Assembly: GCA_021030905.1 (NCBI GenBank)
Contig: JAGFMI010000006.1
Span: 1,240,001-1,304,000, forward strand
Reading direction: 5' to 3'
DNA length: 64,000 nt
Source of the DNA: Pyrenula massariospora
Lineage: Eukaryota > Ascomycota > Eurotiomycetes > Pyrenulales > Pyrenulaceae
Under the pieces are notes generated by a model. The model saw nothing but the letters and a program-made list of their open reading frames with translations, had not been told where the DNA came from and ran no database searches. Within the stretch, counting starts at the first letter, position 1. Every line of letters starts with the position of its first letter. Position numbers and translations under genes: made by a program. Shown here in pieces: positions 22,735 to 34,044 of this stretch.

Positions 22735-23597
22735 GAGCGTGGATACAGACGGGAGGAGCCCGAAGTCCTGGGCGAGGACTTTCATATACGGGAAGCTGTC
22801 GTCGATGACAGTGAAGTAAGTAGGGTTCTATGGAGTCCGGTTCAGGGGTATATCGAGGGTCAGGATGATTGGATGTGAAACGCTCAATGCGGGGGATTGT
22901 ATCGAGGCGCATATATTAGGAGGAGAAGCGGCATGTATTCTCACACATCCGCTCATACTATTTGAGATCTGGTGTTCACCGGAGCCTTATGCGTGTACCT
23001 ATATGCTGGATCTTATCCTATTCTAACTTCCCACATCATAAATTTCTACCTCAAATCGATCGCAGAAGTACATACTTCTGGGCCGATCAATTCTACCAGC
23101 TCGCCATGACCTTTTCGTGTACCCCTTCTACAGCCCATATATCGCTAGATGAAGATATTGCAAGCGATGATAATACGTCCATCCTCTAGCCAATGAAAGG
23201 CTGTATGTAGGCCACCAATTCTAGTCTTCTTTGTCACTTTATTTCAGAGATAAACCGGGCTAGGGTTTCAAGACAGGAACAAAGCCATGCATGCAGGTAG
23301 GTACCTCAGACTTCACGACCAAGACAAGAGGAGATCGCGGCGGACAAAGGACGTCCATGACAGAAACAATGTCTCGTGTGTCTTTGTCCGTCACAAAATC
23401 GATGTCTCATGCGTCTTTGTCCATCACAAGAGTCTCCATTGTCGTGTGCATCATAGACACTATTCTATAAAGCCCCGACAATCCTTTTCTCTGGTTTCGT
23501 CGAAACCCTACTCTTTCAACTGTACAGAAAATTTTGGCCGGACCAAATTACCATCCTGTAACTACAAAACTCGAAACAACCTCTACACAAGCCAACC
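22735..23597. other. Intergenic, promoter side of the secreted-protein gene
   Basis: No gene. It holds the 33-bp tandem repeat listed separately and a pyrimidine-rich leader just before 23598. Confidence 0.45.
23371..23429. repeat. 33-bp tandem duplication upstream of a secreted-protein gene
   Basis: Two copies of a 26-base core start at 23371 and 23404. They read GTCTC-R-TG-Y-GTCTTTGTCC-R-TCACAA; the three differences between them are all transitions. The array lies about 170 bases before the start codon of the downstream gene. Confidence 0.6.
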
Positions 23598-24200
23598 ATG
23601 CAACTCACCACAGTAACCGCCCTCATCGCCCTCCTCACGGCAACCGCCTCCGCCGCCCCAAAAGCCCCCAGCAGCCCCCCCAAATGCCGCTGCGACGGCT
23701 GGGACCACGGCTACGACTGCCTCCTGACCCCCTGGACCCCCGCCCTCCCCGCGGCCTGGAACGGCCGCGCGGGCGACGTCTTCTGCACGACCTACGAGCT
23801 CAAGGACCACAGCAAGCCGAACGGCCTGCACGGGTACGCGTGCCCGGTCGCCGGCGACGCCCGCAACGCCAAGAAGTGCGAGGTGTGTGCACAGTCGGGC
23901 GCGTCGGGCGCGACGACGCAGTGCAAGGGGGAGCCGGTGTGCTTTATCGACGCGGGGGGCCCGTTTGCGGTGGAGGCGAATCCGATACCGCGGGTGTGCA
24001 GGAAGCAGGGGAAGTGTCCGATGATGACGGAGCATGATATGGAGTGTGGGAGGCAGTGGTGGCATTGTGGGGAGGACCCGTCGCCGAAGTGTCCGGGGAA
24101 GAGGGACTTTAATGAGACGGCTGCGCCGGTTGTGGATGAGAAGAGGGGTGTGGCTTTGGGGCTTGACGAGGTCGAGGTTGATGATCTGATGGAGTCTTGA
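23598..24200 (+). CDS. Secreted cysteine-rich protein
   Basis: A single exon of 200 residues. Residues 1-20 are a signal peptide (MQLTTVTALIALLTATASA, cut before APKAP). The mature chain has about 14 cysteines, mostly between residues 29 and 165, in spacings such as CRCDGWDHGYDC, KKCEVCAQS and GRQWWHCGEDPSPKC, so a compact disulfide-bonded extracellular protein is expected. The acidic tail has no cysteines. I do not recognise a named family. The strong GC bias at third positions in the first half and the clean start context support a real, well-expressed gene. Possible roles include cell-wall or host interaction, but none is shown. Confidence 0.8.
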   Translation: MQLTTVTALIALLTATASAAPKAPSSPPKCRCDGWDHGYDCLLTPWTPALPAAWNGRAGDVFCTTYELKDHSKPNGLHGYACPVAGDARNAKKCEVCAQSGASGATTQCKGEPVCFIDAGGPFAVEANPIPRVCRKQGKCPMMTEHDMECGRQWWHCGEDPSPKCPGKRDFNETAAPVVDEKRGVALGLDEVEVDDLMES

Positions 24201-25725
24201 GGCGAGAGAAGGTAAGTATGCGACATGTTGAGCCTGGAGCTCCCACACCCTCTTCTTCGATAGTGAACTGAGCATTCTCGATGCACGCTAGAATCTAGGC
24301 GCTGAATATTTTTTCTCAATAACAATTATTTTTGATCCATTGATACAAAGTATCATGGCCCGAGACTGTGTACTATGGCGTAGAGAGCCTTTGTTCGGAT
24401 GCTAAGAACAGAGGTTCTCGTTGCTAGTGTTCTGAATCAGAGTACATTGTGTGAACAGCACCAACGTGTTTGTGGGATCGGGACTTCGTAAACCTAGATT
24501 ATGAGCGATTATTCTAATTTCGATCGTACTGTACCTCATGCGCTGTATCTCTCAGGCAAGTTCGTCGACACCAGATCTGTAGACCAACTATCCTACCAAA
24601 AGGTTCAATGTAAGCAAGCATTCACACGATGTTCGCCATGAACTCTCAATCCAGTCTCTGGTAATGTGCACTCCAAAATCATCAAAAAAAAAGGCTTCAA
24701 ACAATTCAGTGTTTCTGGATACTTGGCCAACTCTATGGTGGCAATGATGCATAGAAACGGACGCTCGAAAATTGATCCCAGTTAACGAAGGGCAGTAGAC
24801 AAGTACATTCAATTCAAAGTGCAATTAAAGTCATGTTGACCTCGATAATCTTTGCCATTCGATTAGTTACATTGCTCAACGAAGCAGCATTGGGAGAGAT
24901 GGGACTTCGCGGGAACAAAATAACCCAATGCTGCAATCCTAGAAATGAGAAGAGTGCATCGTGCCGGAGCGCCGGCGCTCTGGAGCACCGACAATCTAGG
25001 GCTGAATGTCATCAAAATGCCGATGTCCGTGAAGAGCAATTGGTGGTCGCCTCGTACATGCTTTCCTATCCGAAGGATTTGGTTGAGATGAGTCAAGACG
25101 ATCCGCCACTTGTGAAGGTTATTTCTGTGTGACGGTCAAGCTTTTGGGATCGTCGTCGACGCCAAGGCTTGGCATGACCAACAACTCGGGCTGCTGTCAC
25201 TGGTCAGACCTTTGTGACGATCAGGATAAGAATACTTGTGTACAGCCACAGAAGTGATTGTGCTTGATATAGCAACAGATTGCTATTTGATGATCAATGC
25301 CGAGTCCGTCTATAACGGGTCCACAAAATTTTGGAAGTCTTTGCTGTGATATAGTAATTTTGTGGAAAGGCTCTGGTCATGTCAAAGGATTCGGAGGCTC
25401 GGCCGACCGATCAGTAATTGTGGAATGGTAGCAAGTCAATTAAATTAGCCGCCCCCACGAACCGCTACCTTATCCTTCGCCCGTCTCTGGAAGGTGAAAG
25501 CAGCCGAGAAGATCTCGGGAGATGTGCCGGAACATTCCTAACGTGGGAGGTAGGTCAATTTGCAGGCATTGCCTCGTTTGGGCTGACCCATTTTACGGCC
25601 GCTGATGGTCAACTCCGTCCATGAGGCAGCCTTGCAGGTAAAAATTTGTCTGTGGAATGATTGCTTTGCCAAGCTCGCTCAATTGTATGAGCTCATACAC
25701 CAAGACCTCATTGATTGGTCTAGAC
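24201..25725. other. Intergenic, nothing recognised
   Basis: Low coding signal throughout; only short frames. The AT-rich start is probably the 3-prime end of the secreted-protein transcript. Confidence 0.4.
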
Positions 25726-27662
25726 TTAAGGTCCAGTGGCGGCACCCGTTGCAGCCAGCATTGCTTTGATGTGTGCCACACCATAAATTGGAGGCCCTCC
25801 TTTGGACTTGATCCAACTATGTCGATACATGTTTGTCCCGAAAGTCGGTTTTGGGTATGGATCCAGACCGGCATGCGGCGGGGATTCTGGCAAGTTCATT
25901 GAGACCCATTCTTCCTCCTTCGGAGTCACTCCCTCGATGTAGGGATACCTGATCCATTCCAAGCCCATCCATGCGGACGCGTCATTATTACCGCCACCAT
26001 CTTGGCCTCCGCTACGTGAAATATCCTCGGAGGGATTCACATCATATTTCATTCGAAGAATTTGGATGCGGCTAGATTCGGGTACATCGTGGCTTGTTCT
26101 CACCTCGCCTAGACCCTGTTCCTCGATCGTAATAATACGCTCCGCGACGTTGGCTGCCATGTAACTGTCCCACAATCCTTCTCTGCGGCGGCTGGCACGC
26201 AGCTGTCGAATTGCTTGGCGGCGGACGAATGGATCGCGACAACGTGTAGCGACCCCACAACATATGTGCACGATACCAAGATCCAACCGAAAAGAGAATC
26301 TGACTGGATTGATATTCACCGTGCCACGGCGAACATACTCCTCGCACCAAAACAGTATTTGCCTGAAATCTTCTGTATGGTTGTCAAGCACTTTCTCGTC
26401 GTGGTACGGGCTCGTTTGAAGCATGATCTTATCGGTATAAAAGAAGATCTTTAGGTAAGCAACAGCTCGCAGAACATCAGTATCTTTCCTGGGTATTGCA
26501 TCCACCATAGCGTCTATCTTCTCATAGACTACCTTTATTCGATCCCAGAGCCCAACCAGCTTGGCCTCGGCAAGGATTCTGCGAGACGTAGGTGATGTGT
26601 CCAGACCCAAAAGTTGTAGCTGGTACCGGAATTCGAGCTCAATACATTCGCGTACCTCTCGCATATTGGAGAATTTATTCGGTATAGATGGTATAACGCC
26701 GTCTCGAGGCACATTTTGCGATACTATTTGAGTTCGCCGTGAATAGTCCTCGACAAACGTGTCAATTTGGAGGTCTATTCTGGCAAAGATCGGGGCGAGA
26801 TAATCTTCAATGATATCGTCTGACTCCGAAGTCTGGTGTCGAGGGTGTTCTTGTAATCGTCTCCAATCCTCTAATATATTTAAGCCAGACTGTAGATGTT
26901 CAACCGCGATCATTGAATTATGTTGAAAATTTTCGAGACAGAGGAAGAGCAGACATGACATCAACACAACCTCAATGGGAAGACTCCCTTGGGCACCAGT
27001 CAACAAGCCAATGCTTTTGTTATACTGCTGCAGAGCAAATCTACGACTCCTTCCATGTTGAAGATACGCGTGAATATAGGGCTTAGCGCTGCCGATGAAA
27101 CCCACGCCTTGCAGAGAATTCTCAAGGCTCTCATGCAAGGCTCCGATGGCGATCTCTCTTCGCGTTAGAGCGTGTAGCCTATAAAAGTGAGGTTCAATCT
27201 CACCAGTGAATGCATAAGTTCGGGACGCGATTGTGCAGCACGCAATATAAGTGTTCTCCAGAGTGGCCATCCGTGCTGGCAATTTAAATCGATGAGAGTT
27301 CGCTCCCGAAAATAGTTGAAGCTCCTTAACTCCTCGGGCGACCACATAGATAGCACAATACTATTCGCTGGGCCATAACCGTCGCACGGCCGGCCAGCTT
27401 TGATGCATCTCGAGCAGACGGGGCGTTCCTGGTGGTGTATTAGTCGAGACGGGATGTGACGAGCGGCGCTAGGTCTTGCGTGCCTCAGAGCATTTGACCC
27501 TGCGCAATCCTGCCAAAGTCGTGCGTTAGGCAAGGCTCACATATGTCCAGTCTGCAAGAACGCTTTCCACCTACTACATGTCACGCATCCAGTCCTGGAT
27601 TTAGGGTAAAATTTTCTTCTCGGTCGGTGGATTTTGTGATCTTCTTTAGGATCCGAAGCCAT
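25726..27662 (-). CDS. Zn2Cys6 transcription factor (fungal_trans_2 type), four exons
   Basis: Exons: 27662-27575, 27509-27484, 27428-27204 and 27153-25726; 588 residues. Introns are 65, 55 and 50 nt. The splices rebuild the binuclear zinc cluster across two introns: GCVTC-R-LRRVKC-SE-ERPVCSRCIKAGRPC, that is C-x2-C-x6-C-x5-C-x2-C-x6-C near residues 25-51. The third join gives PELMHSL-IAIGALHESLE, the expected start of the middle homology region. The rest is the helical regulatory domain typical of this family (DUF3468/fungal_trans_2). Such proteins bind CGG-type DNA sites in the nucleus. Intron 2 has GC, not GT, at its 5-prime end (GCACGC), the only reading that keeps the cluster. It is divergent from a related factor at 29473. 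Confidence 0.82.
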
Positions 27663-29472
27663 GCTCTCAAGATTATGGATTAATGATCGCGTTCTTTTTC
27701 GCGGATGCGCCGGACAAACAAAATTTGGGAAGATTCCCACCAGACAGTGACCATGGTCTCTTCGACCATATTTTAGTGCTGTGAGCTTGGTGCATGCTGG
27801 ACAATGTAAGACTGATCTTCTTGCGAATCTTTTGTCAGCCCTTGTCCTCAAAAGAAGAAGTACGAAGCATCGGGTATGGGTGCCGAACGCGTCTCGAGAT
27901 AGTGTCCGGAGCTAAGGACTGATTTTGCATGATGGCAACTTTTTCAATTTGTCGGAAACAGCTAGTCAGGATTATGAAGGTTGATTATGCGAGGCTAAGG
28001 GTCCACGGTCGCGGTATCCGGCTGCAAATGGCGTGGTGAGAGCTGGGACGAGTGGTCACCTCGACGGTCAGGGGGACGGGTCACCGGTGGGAAAGCTAGG
28101 GCGAGAGAGAAGGATCAGTAAGATGGATACCGTGCCAGATCGGCGGAGAGGCGAATCCTTCGCTGGATCAAGCTTAATGGTATTCTGGGAAGAGGCAGCC
28201 TTGGCGGGGGATATTTCGAGGTAGGCAGTGGAGCCGGAAGTAGAAGCGAAGGATGCGAAGGATGAACAAACTCCCTCAAGTGGTTCTCTCCACGCGGCTG
28301 TGGCCCTGACTGTGCACGTCGGCCGATCGGAACGTTCCGCCCCACCCTACACCCTGCGCGGTCTCGACCCTCCATCAACTCTCTGGTCAATCCTCAATTC
28401 TGACTGTGTGTGTGCCAAATGTCGTTCCCCTTGCCTTCCAACAAGATACCTCTCTGACTTCGAAATTCGTATTGGTCTCGTAAATTCTGCTCTAAAGCTG
28501 GCATCAAATGCTGTCAAGTTCCCCGAACACTAAATCCTTTACCCACATGGGATCCCGTCGAACTTCCCTAGATTTCTTTTTATGCAACAATTGGGGCTTG
28601 AATTTCCTTTGTTGGACTCGAGGAGTGCAGCCAACCTCTTCAAGTTGCTTACCAAATCTTACAGTACTTGCTTCTGTGGCGTACTCTGGCCTGCTCTTGG
28701 CTAAGATCATACAGTAGCCGACATGGTGAGGCTCTGCTTGGTCGTTGATGATATTCGCTTCTCGCGCAAACACCCTATATGACCTAAAATGCTTCGTACC
28801 GGCAAACATTTAGCGGTCGCCTGCTGCTTTCTCCTTCTCCCTCCACCAACATTAAGCCACCAAAATTGGATCAATTTTCGCTTGCTCTATGCACCGTCGG
28901 CAAGCCGAAGGGGTCTCTCGTACGGCTTGACCTTTTCCAGTCACTGGCCAGGAGTTTCCGACAGCATCCATAGTGCCACACCACTGACCCCAACAACGCC
29001 CCGACTTCCACCAATCTCGCTGAGTATCGCTTCAAGCTTTCTCTTCCCTCTCCACGTTTTCCCGTTGTCCCAAGCCTTGTCAAACCGGTAACTCCGCCTT
29101 CAGATGAAGATTAAGGATCGCCTTGCGATGCCCTGCTGCCTAGAATGGCTCTGGCCCCTCTTCTATTTGTATCATTTTCAGGCTTAGCCTTCTTCTTACC
29201 GACGGCAGCTATGCTCGTGCGATGTCCCTTGGCTTTCGCCAACCAGATAAGCTTAATTTTTAGCCCTTACCTTCTTGTAGTCCGTATTTGGTCATATGTG
29301 CTTTCTCGATATACTGTACGATATGTGTGTATTTCAGGCGTTCTGATATGTCCATAAAACTCAACGCAACCTCTCGTCTTCTCCTTGTACTTTTAAACAT
29401 AATCCACGGCAAGCAACAACTCTTCGTGTTTCACAGCTTCGAGATCTTTATACTTCATCTGATTTTATTCTC
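27663..29472. promoter_or_regulatory. 1.8 kb region between divergent transcription-factor genes
   Basis: No gene recognised. It must hold both promoters. Frames here lack coding character. GC-rich, low-complexity stretches lie around 28030-28390. Confidence 0.4.
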
Positions 29473-31161
29473 ATGCCTCGAACTAAGCCTACCGGGTATG
29501 AGCGCCAACGCCGCTTTGGCGCAAAAACAAGAACAGGATGCACAACTTGCAAGGCACGCCATTTGAAGTGCCCAGAGGAGAAGCCAGTCTGTTCTCGCTG
29601 CGCAAAAAGTGGAAGAGACTGCTACTACGACTCAGCCAAAGCTTTACCGCTTGAAGCCTTTGACAACGAGACCGAACGTAGACTATTTCAGCACTTCAGA
29701 GAGAAGACCGTCAATCAATGGTCAGGATTGGACGATTATCAATTTTGGAACGGCCCAATCTTGCAAGCAACTCTTTCACATCCTGAGATTCGGCATGTTA
29801 TCATCGCTATCGCTGCCAGGCATGAAAGCATAGAACAGGGTCTCACCAAGAATAAGGGCCTTACGGAGTCCGTCGAATACGCCTTGGCAGTGGAACAGAG
29901 CAACAAGGCTATCGCCCTACTCAGGGACCCAAGCTCGAACCTCCCAGTTGGAGTTCTCGTCATCTCTTGCATACTTTTTACTATCTACGAATCATTACAA
30001 GATGACCAGATACCGATTCGATACATTAAAACAGCCATGGACCTGCTCTCAACATTATCTACCACCGCCCATGGAGGCCAATCCATAGACGAAATGAACT
30101 TTTTAAGGGCAGAGATTTTCCCAATGTTAGCACGTCTCTGCCAAAGATTCTATACAGGCCTAGACCATGCGTTCGCACTACGAATACATCTGTCTACGAT
30201 ACCGCGAGATTTTACTCCAGAGCCGCTGATGCCTCCCTGCTTCTCAAGTTTGATCGAGGCAAACGCGTACCTTGATAAATACCGGTCATGGGCACACATG
30301 AATACCTCCAAACCTCTACTCCCGGGAAAACCATTATTTAAGCCAGAAGCAAGATTGAGACTGGATCGCCTAACTCACGACTGGAACAAAGCGCTGAATG
30401 CCTCTTTCGTCCAAAGCAAGACTTTTGCTTCCAGTGGCCTCGTTTCCCAGTTCCACAAGGAAGTGGCCCTCCTCAAAGCCCACGAAAAGTTCATCCTTCT
30501 CCGATTACAGGCCACGACAGTCTCTACAGAGGCAGACTACGACGCCCTCGAACCAGAATTCCGGGAAATGGTATCGCTCTACCAGCTCGGCCTGCAAGAC
30601 AGCAGCAGCCGCGCCTCCACCCCAGAATCCAGCAGCTACCACCAATACCAACACCAACAACCCTACAACTTCGGCCTCTCCGCCGGCATCCTCGAACCCC
30701 TCTACTTCACCGCCACCAAATGCCGCGACCCCACCCTCCGCCGCGAGTGCATCGCCCTCCTCCGCTCCCCCAACACCCCCTACGAGGGCTCCTGGAACCC
30801 CTCCGTCTCCGCCCTCATGGCGCAAGCCGTCGTGGAGCTCGAGGAAGAACCCCTCTCCTCCCCGCCGAAGAGCTCCGCCAACATCCCGCTCGCGGCCCGC
30901 GTCGTCCAGCTCTCCGCCGAGTTTAGCTGGAGCTCGGGCGCGGTGGCGCTCAAGTACCACCGCTGCGCGCCCGATGCGCCCATGCAGCTGAAACACATCA
31001 TCCCGCCGCAGGCCGGCGGCGACTATTTCTCCTCCGCGACCGCTGCTGAGCAGCGGCCGGATCTGATTCTGGGGCGGGGGTATTGCTCGTTTCTGGTCAA
31101 TGACTCGGAGGAGTACTACTCGCTGACACCGGAGACGCATTCGTTTGGACAGTTTGTGTAA
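29473..31161 (+). CDS. Zn2Cys6 transcription factor (fungal_trans_2 type)
   Basis: A single exon of 562 residues. The zinc cluster is at residues 23-50: GCTTCKARHLKCPEEKPVCS followed by RCAKSGRDC, a perfect C-x2-C-x6-C-x6-C-x2-C-x6-C. A short linker and the family block FQHFREKTVNQW...RHVIIAIAARHESIEQ follow, then a long helical regulatory region. An internal stretch near residues 375-395 is Ser/Tyr/Gln-rich. It should bind DNA as a nuclear regulator; target genes are unknown. Layout and the FRE(K/R)T and AI-x-A-x-HES motifs match the factor encoded divergently at 25.7-27.7 kb, so the two are likely old duplicates. Codon use becomes markedly GC-ending from about 30600 on, although the frame is continuous. 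Confidence 0.88.
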   Translation: MPRTKPTGYERQRRFGAKTRTGCTTCKARHLKCPEEKPVCSRCAKSGRDCYYDSAKALPLEAFDNETERRLFQHFREKTVNQWSGLDDYQFWNGPILQATLSHPEIRHVIIAIAARHESIEQGLTKNKGLTESVEYALAVEQSNKAIALLRDPSSNLPVGVLVISCILFTIYESLQDDQIPIRYIKTAMDLLSTLSTTAHGGQSIDEMNFLRAEIFPMLARLCQRFYTGLDHAFALRIHLSTIPRDFTPEPLMPPCFSSLIEANAYLDKYRSWAHMNTSKPLLPGKPLFKPEARLRLDRLTHDWNKALNASFVQSKTFASSGLVSQFHKEVALLKAHEKFILLRLQATTVSTEADYDALEPEFREMVSLYQLGLQDSSSRASTPESSSYHQYQHQQPYNFGLSAGILEPLYFTATKCRDPTLRRECIALLRSPNTPYEGSWNPSVSALMAQAVVELEEEPLSSPPKSSANIPLAARVVQLSAEFSWSSGAVALKYHRCAPDAPMQLKHIIPPQAGGDYFSSATAAEQRPDLILGRGYCSFLVNDSEEYYSLTPETHSFGQFV

Positions 31162-31554
31162 GATTTTTTTGGTCTTCTGGAAGGACGGGTATTAGGTCTG
31201 GCACCGCGGAGCTCGGCTGTGTGCCGCTGGCGGTGAAATGTGTACTGTTTGAGACAGCGGGTAACTAAGGTCTTCATGTTTGGGATTGGGCGCTGGTCAG
31301 TATAGAGAACTGTATGGTGGTCTTCGACTTTTGTCACGGTCAACGGAACAATATTGTTTTAGGGAAGAGGGTTGAAGTTAAACCCTGATCTTTAGCGCGT
31401 TGTCATGTGTATTTGCTGCCTTTTTACCTCATCTACCTACCTAGGTACTGAGGCAGACTGTCCATCGTCCGTGCCCAACCGCCGTATCACACTGAGCATG
31501 AAACACCGCTTGCATTGCCACAACGGTCGCCGGCACCAGATCTCTGCCGAGTAC
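31162..31554. other. Convergent 3-prime region
   Basis: Lies between the ends of two convergent genes (31161 plus and 31555 minus). No gene. Confidence 0.5.
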
Positions 31555-34044
31555 TTAGCTGTGACCCAACTTATTCCCAGCCAGGCCCCCCAAGAATCCC
31601 GTGAAATGCGGAACCCCAAACGTACTCGTCGCCCTCCCCATTGGCCTCTTTTTCGGCACTGGCCGTGCGCCAACGACTTCACAATCCGAGGAAAGCTGGT
31701 TGGCAGGTGCAGACCATTTGCCGTGGTTCTCCTTGCCGTTCAAGGGCATGTCCATATCCACCTCCTCCTCGTCAGTCCTGATTTCTCCATCTTCAGAGCC
31801 CCCTGCACGGGCACGCTTCTTGGATCTACGAGTTGTAACGATATTCGGGTTGGCCAGGGAGGCGGAGGTACCATCCATCAATTGATTGAGAGTATTCAAA
31901 GTCTTTTCTAGGACAGTCTTTTTGAGGAGCGCTCTACCGCGTTCTGTTTGTGAGTTTTCATCTTCTGACGCAACTTGGCGAATCACGTCATCCTCAAGCA
32001 TTCCGACGATGTTAGTCGAAAAGATATCGGTTACTTTCTGGAGAAGAACCTGCTCAATCGCTAGGCTTCCAAATTGATCAACGAACGTCTTCATAGAGAC
32101 CTGTCTCATTGTCAGCTTATCGTCTCAAAGTGCATGGTGGTGGGTGCCAGTATCGGCATTCGGCACATATCCGTTCGTGAGAATGCAGGCAAAGTGGAAT
32201 GAATTATGGTCTAGGAGAAGACTCACCTTGTAGTAGGCATCTGTCATATCTATTGCCTCCATAGCAGCGAATCTCTGCATATCCATCTCCGAAGTTCTGG
32301 CAAGTTTCGATGCCATTTCACTGACATTGATCCTGGTCGTGGCTTCGATAGTAATTTCATTGTTGATTGTCTCTCGGTGGAAATAGTTCTTCAATTTCCT
32401 CTCGAGCACTTTGGCAAGTCGTCGTTCGCGAGCCTTTTGGACATTCTCGATCAGATAATGATTATAGGTAATTGGATGACCTTGCTGGAATGGTGCCAAG
32501 ACAGTCCGCAACATAATATCAAGTTCGCTCTTGATATCATAGATTGCCGGGTTGATAATATGTCTCATCACCTTGGAAAATGTCCCAGCATCTGCAAGAC
32601 ATTTGAGAGAAAGGGTGACTGTGTGAGCGACGGCCGAGAATATTTGCTCGACAAATTGAGTAGCAATTGCTTGCCACGGGATTGATTGCTCATGGAACAA
32701 CTCTCCTATGATTTGCGGATTGAAAGTTCCAGATAGCTCACGTCCGCGATTAAACTCCATTAGTTTGCAGACATGGTCAATATATTTCGTCTCATCTTCT
32801 GCGGGTTTGTAGCAGCCACTCAATCTCACCTCGTCTCCAAAGTCTGTCAGGAACTTCTGGACTCTAGCTCTGAGCCTTCTGGCAAATTTGGATTGCGGGT
32901 CAGCAACTCCAAAGAATGGATCTTCGTAACGGCCAATAACAGCGTCTTTCATGATAGAGGTGAAACGCTCACTCAAATGGAGAAGATAGGACCGCTGTTC
33001 TCTAATTGAAACGCGCGAGTCACCAAGCTTCTCGAGGACCCCTTGGCTCTCCGCGATGCCAGTGTGTACGTCTGCGATAAGACTTGGAAGATGAGTTAAG
33101 ATCTGCTCTCGCAACACCGTGCTAAGCCTAAGCTTCAGCGAAGCTGCACCCAGTCTGCTCTTTGACATGGAGATCCAGAGGCCTTGACAGAAGAAGTCTT
33201 CTTCAGTCCTATCCCGCGTCGCTGCCGAACAATGCCGATGCTCGTAATCACGGTTCTTGAGAACATGCCAACCCAACTGGAAGGCCACATCTTTGTTTTC
33301 AGCAAGCTTGTAGTATTTCTCTTCTGAAGTAGACCCAATAGGAAGGCAATCCGGTTTTGTAATAATACCTAGCGTCCGCGTACCCTTGGGGTCAATCTTT
33401 TGTATGTGTGACAATACAATCTGATTATTGATGTCGTTCGATGCGGAGATCACAGCCAGAACAACGCTTCGGGGATTCTTCATATAGGAAATGACGAGCT
33501 CCTTTACCATGTCTGCCTCACGCTCAGACTGCTCCTTCGTGCCGGCGTGAAACAAACCGGGCAGGTCGACCAAAGTTAGATGAGGTTGATTCGGACCCCA
33601 TAGCTCGACACGGAGGATATCTTTCCCGAAGTTCTTCAAAGAGCCGCCAACACCCATCACTTCCATAGCTTCCTCAAGCACCGATGGGAGATCACCAGAG
33701 CTGAGCTCGGATACACTCCAATTCTGAAGACGAGTTTTCTCATCTTCCGCTCTGTCCGAAGACGGCGCAATGGAGATGGACATTTTGGTCACGGGCGATC
33801 GACGAAGAATGAGCTCGGTGGCGACTCTGGTGCACAGAGTGTCCTTCACTGGAAACTGCACACCGGAGATCGCTTCGAGCACAGAGCTCTTCCCCGACGA
33901 TTGATCACCGCAGACGATGATCTGGGGAAGATCAACATATCGACTGATGCCTAGAGAACGCAGGCCATCGATGGTGTTCAGAAGCTCTTCATGATCCTTG
34001 GATTGTAGCTTGACCGAGCCAACGAAAGAACTGGCCATAGCCAT
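31555..34044 (-). CDS. Dynamin-family GTPase (Mx-like)
   Basis: Exon 1 is 34044-32227 (606 codons). A 126-nt intron (GTGAGT to GACAG) joins in phase to exon 2, 32100-31555, giving 787 residues. The GTPase domain has the P-loop GDQSSGKSS (residues 46-54), the switch motif LVDLPG (about 158) and the G4 motif TKPD (about 231). A helical middle domain follows, and the GTPase effector domain sits across the splice (DAYYK-VSMKTFVDQF ... LEKTLNTLNQLM). No PH or proline-rich domain is present, as in Mx/Vps1-like members. The C-terminal 110 residues are extra: an acidic patch and basic clusters (RRSKKRAR, KKRPMGR) that could act as nuclear localisation signals. Fungi carry many such dynamin-like proteins of unknown role, separate from Vps1 and Dnm1. 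It is convergent with the gene at 29473. Confidence 0.9.

Noticed and set aside
30505-31140. 211-codon minus-strand Gly/Val-rich frame
   Set aside because: Arises from high GC3 of the Zn2Cys6 gene on the plus strand.
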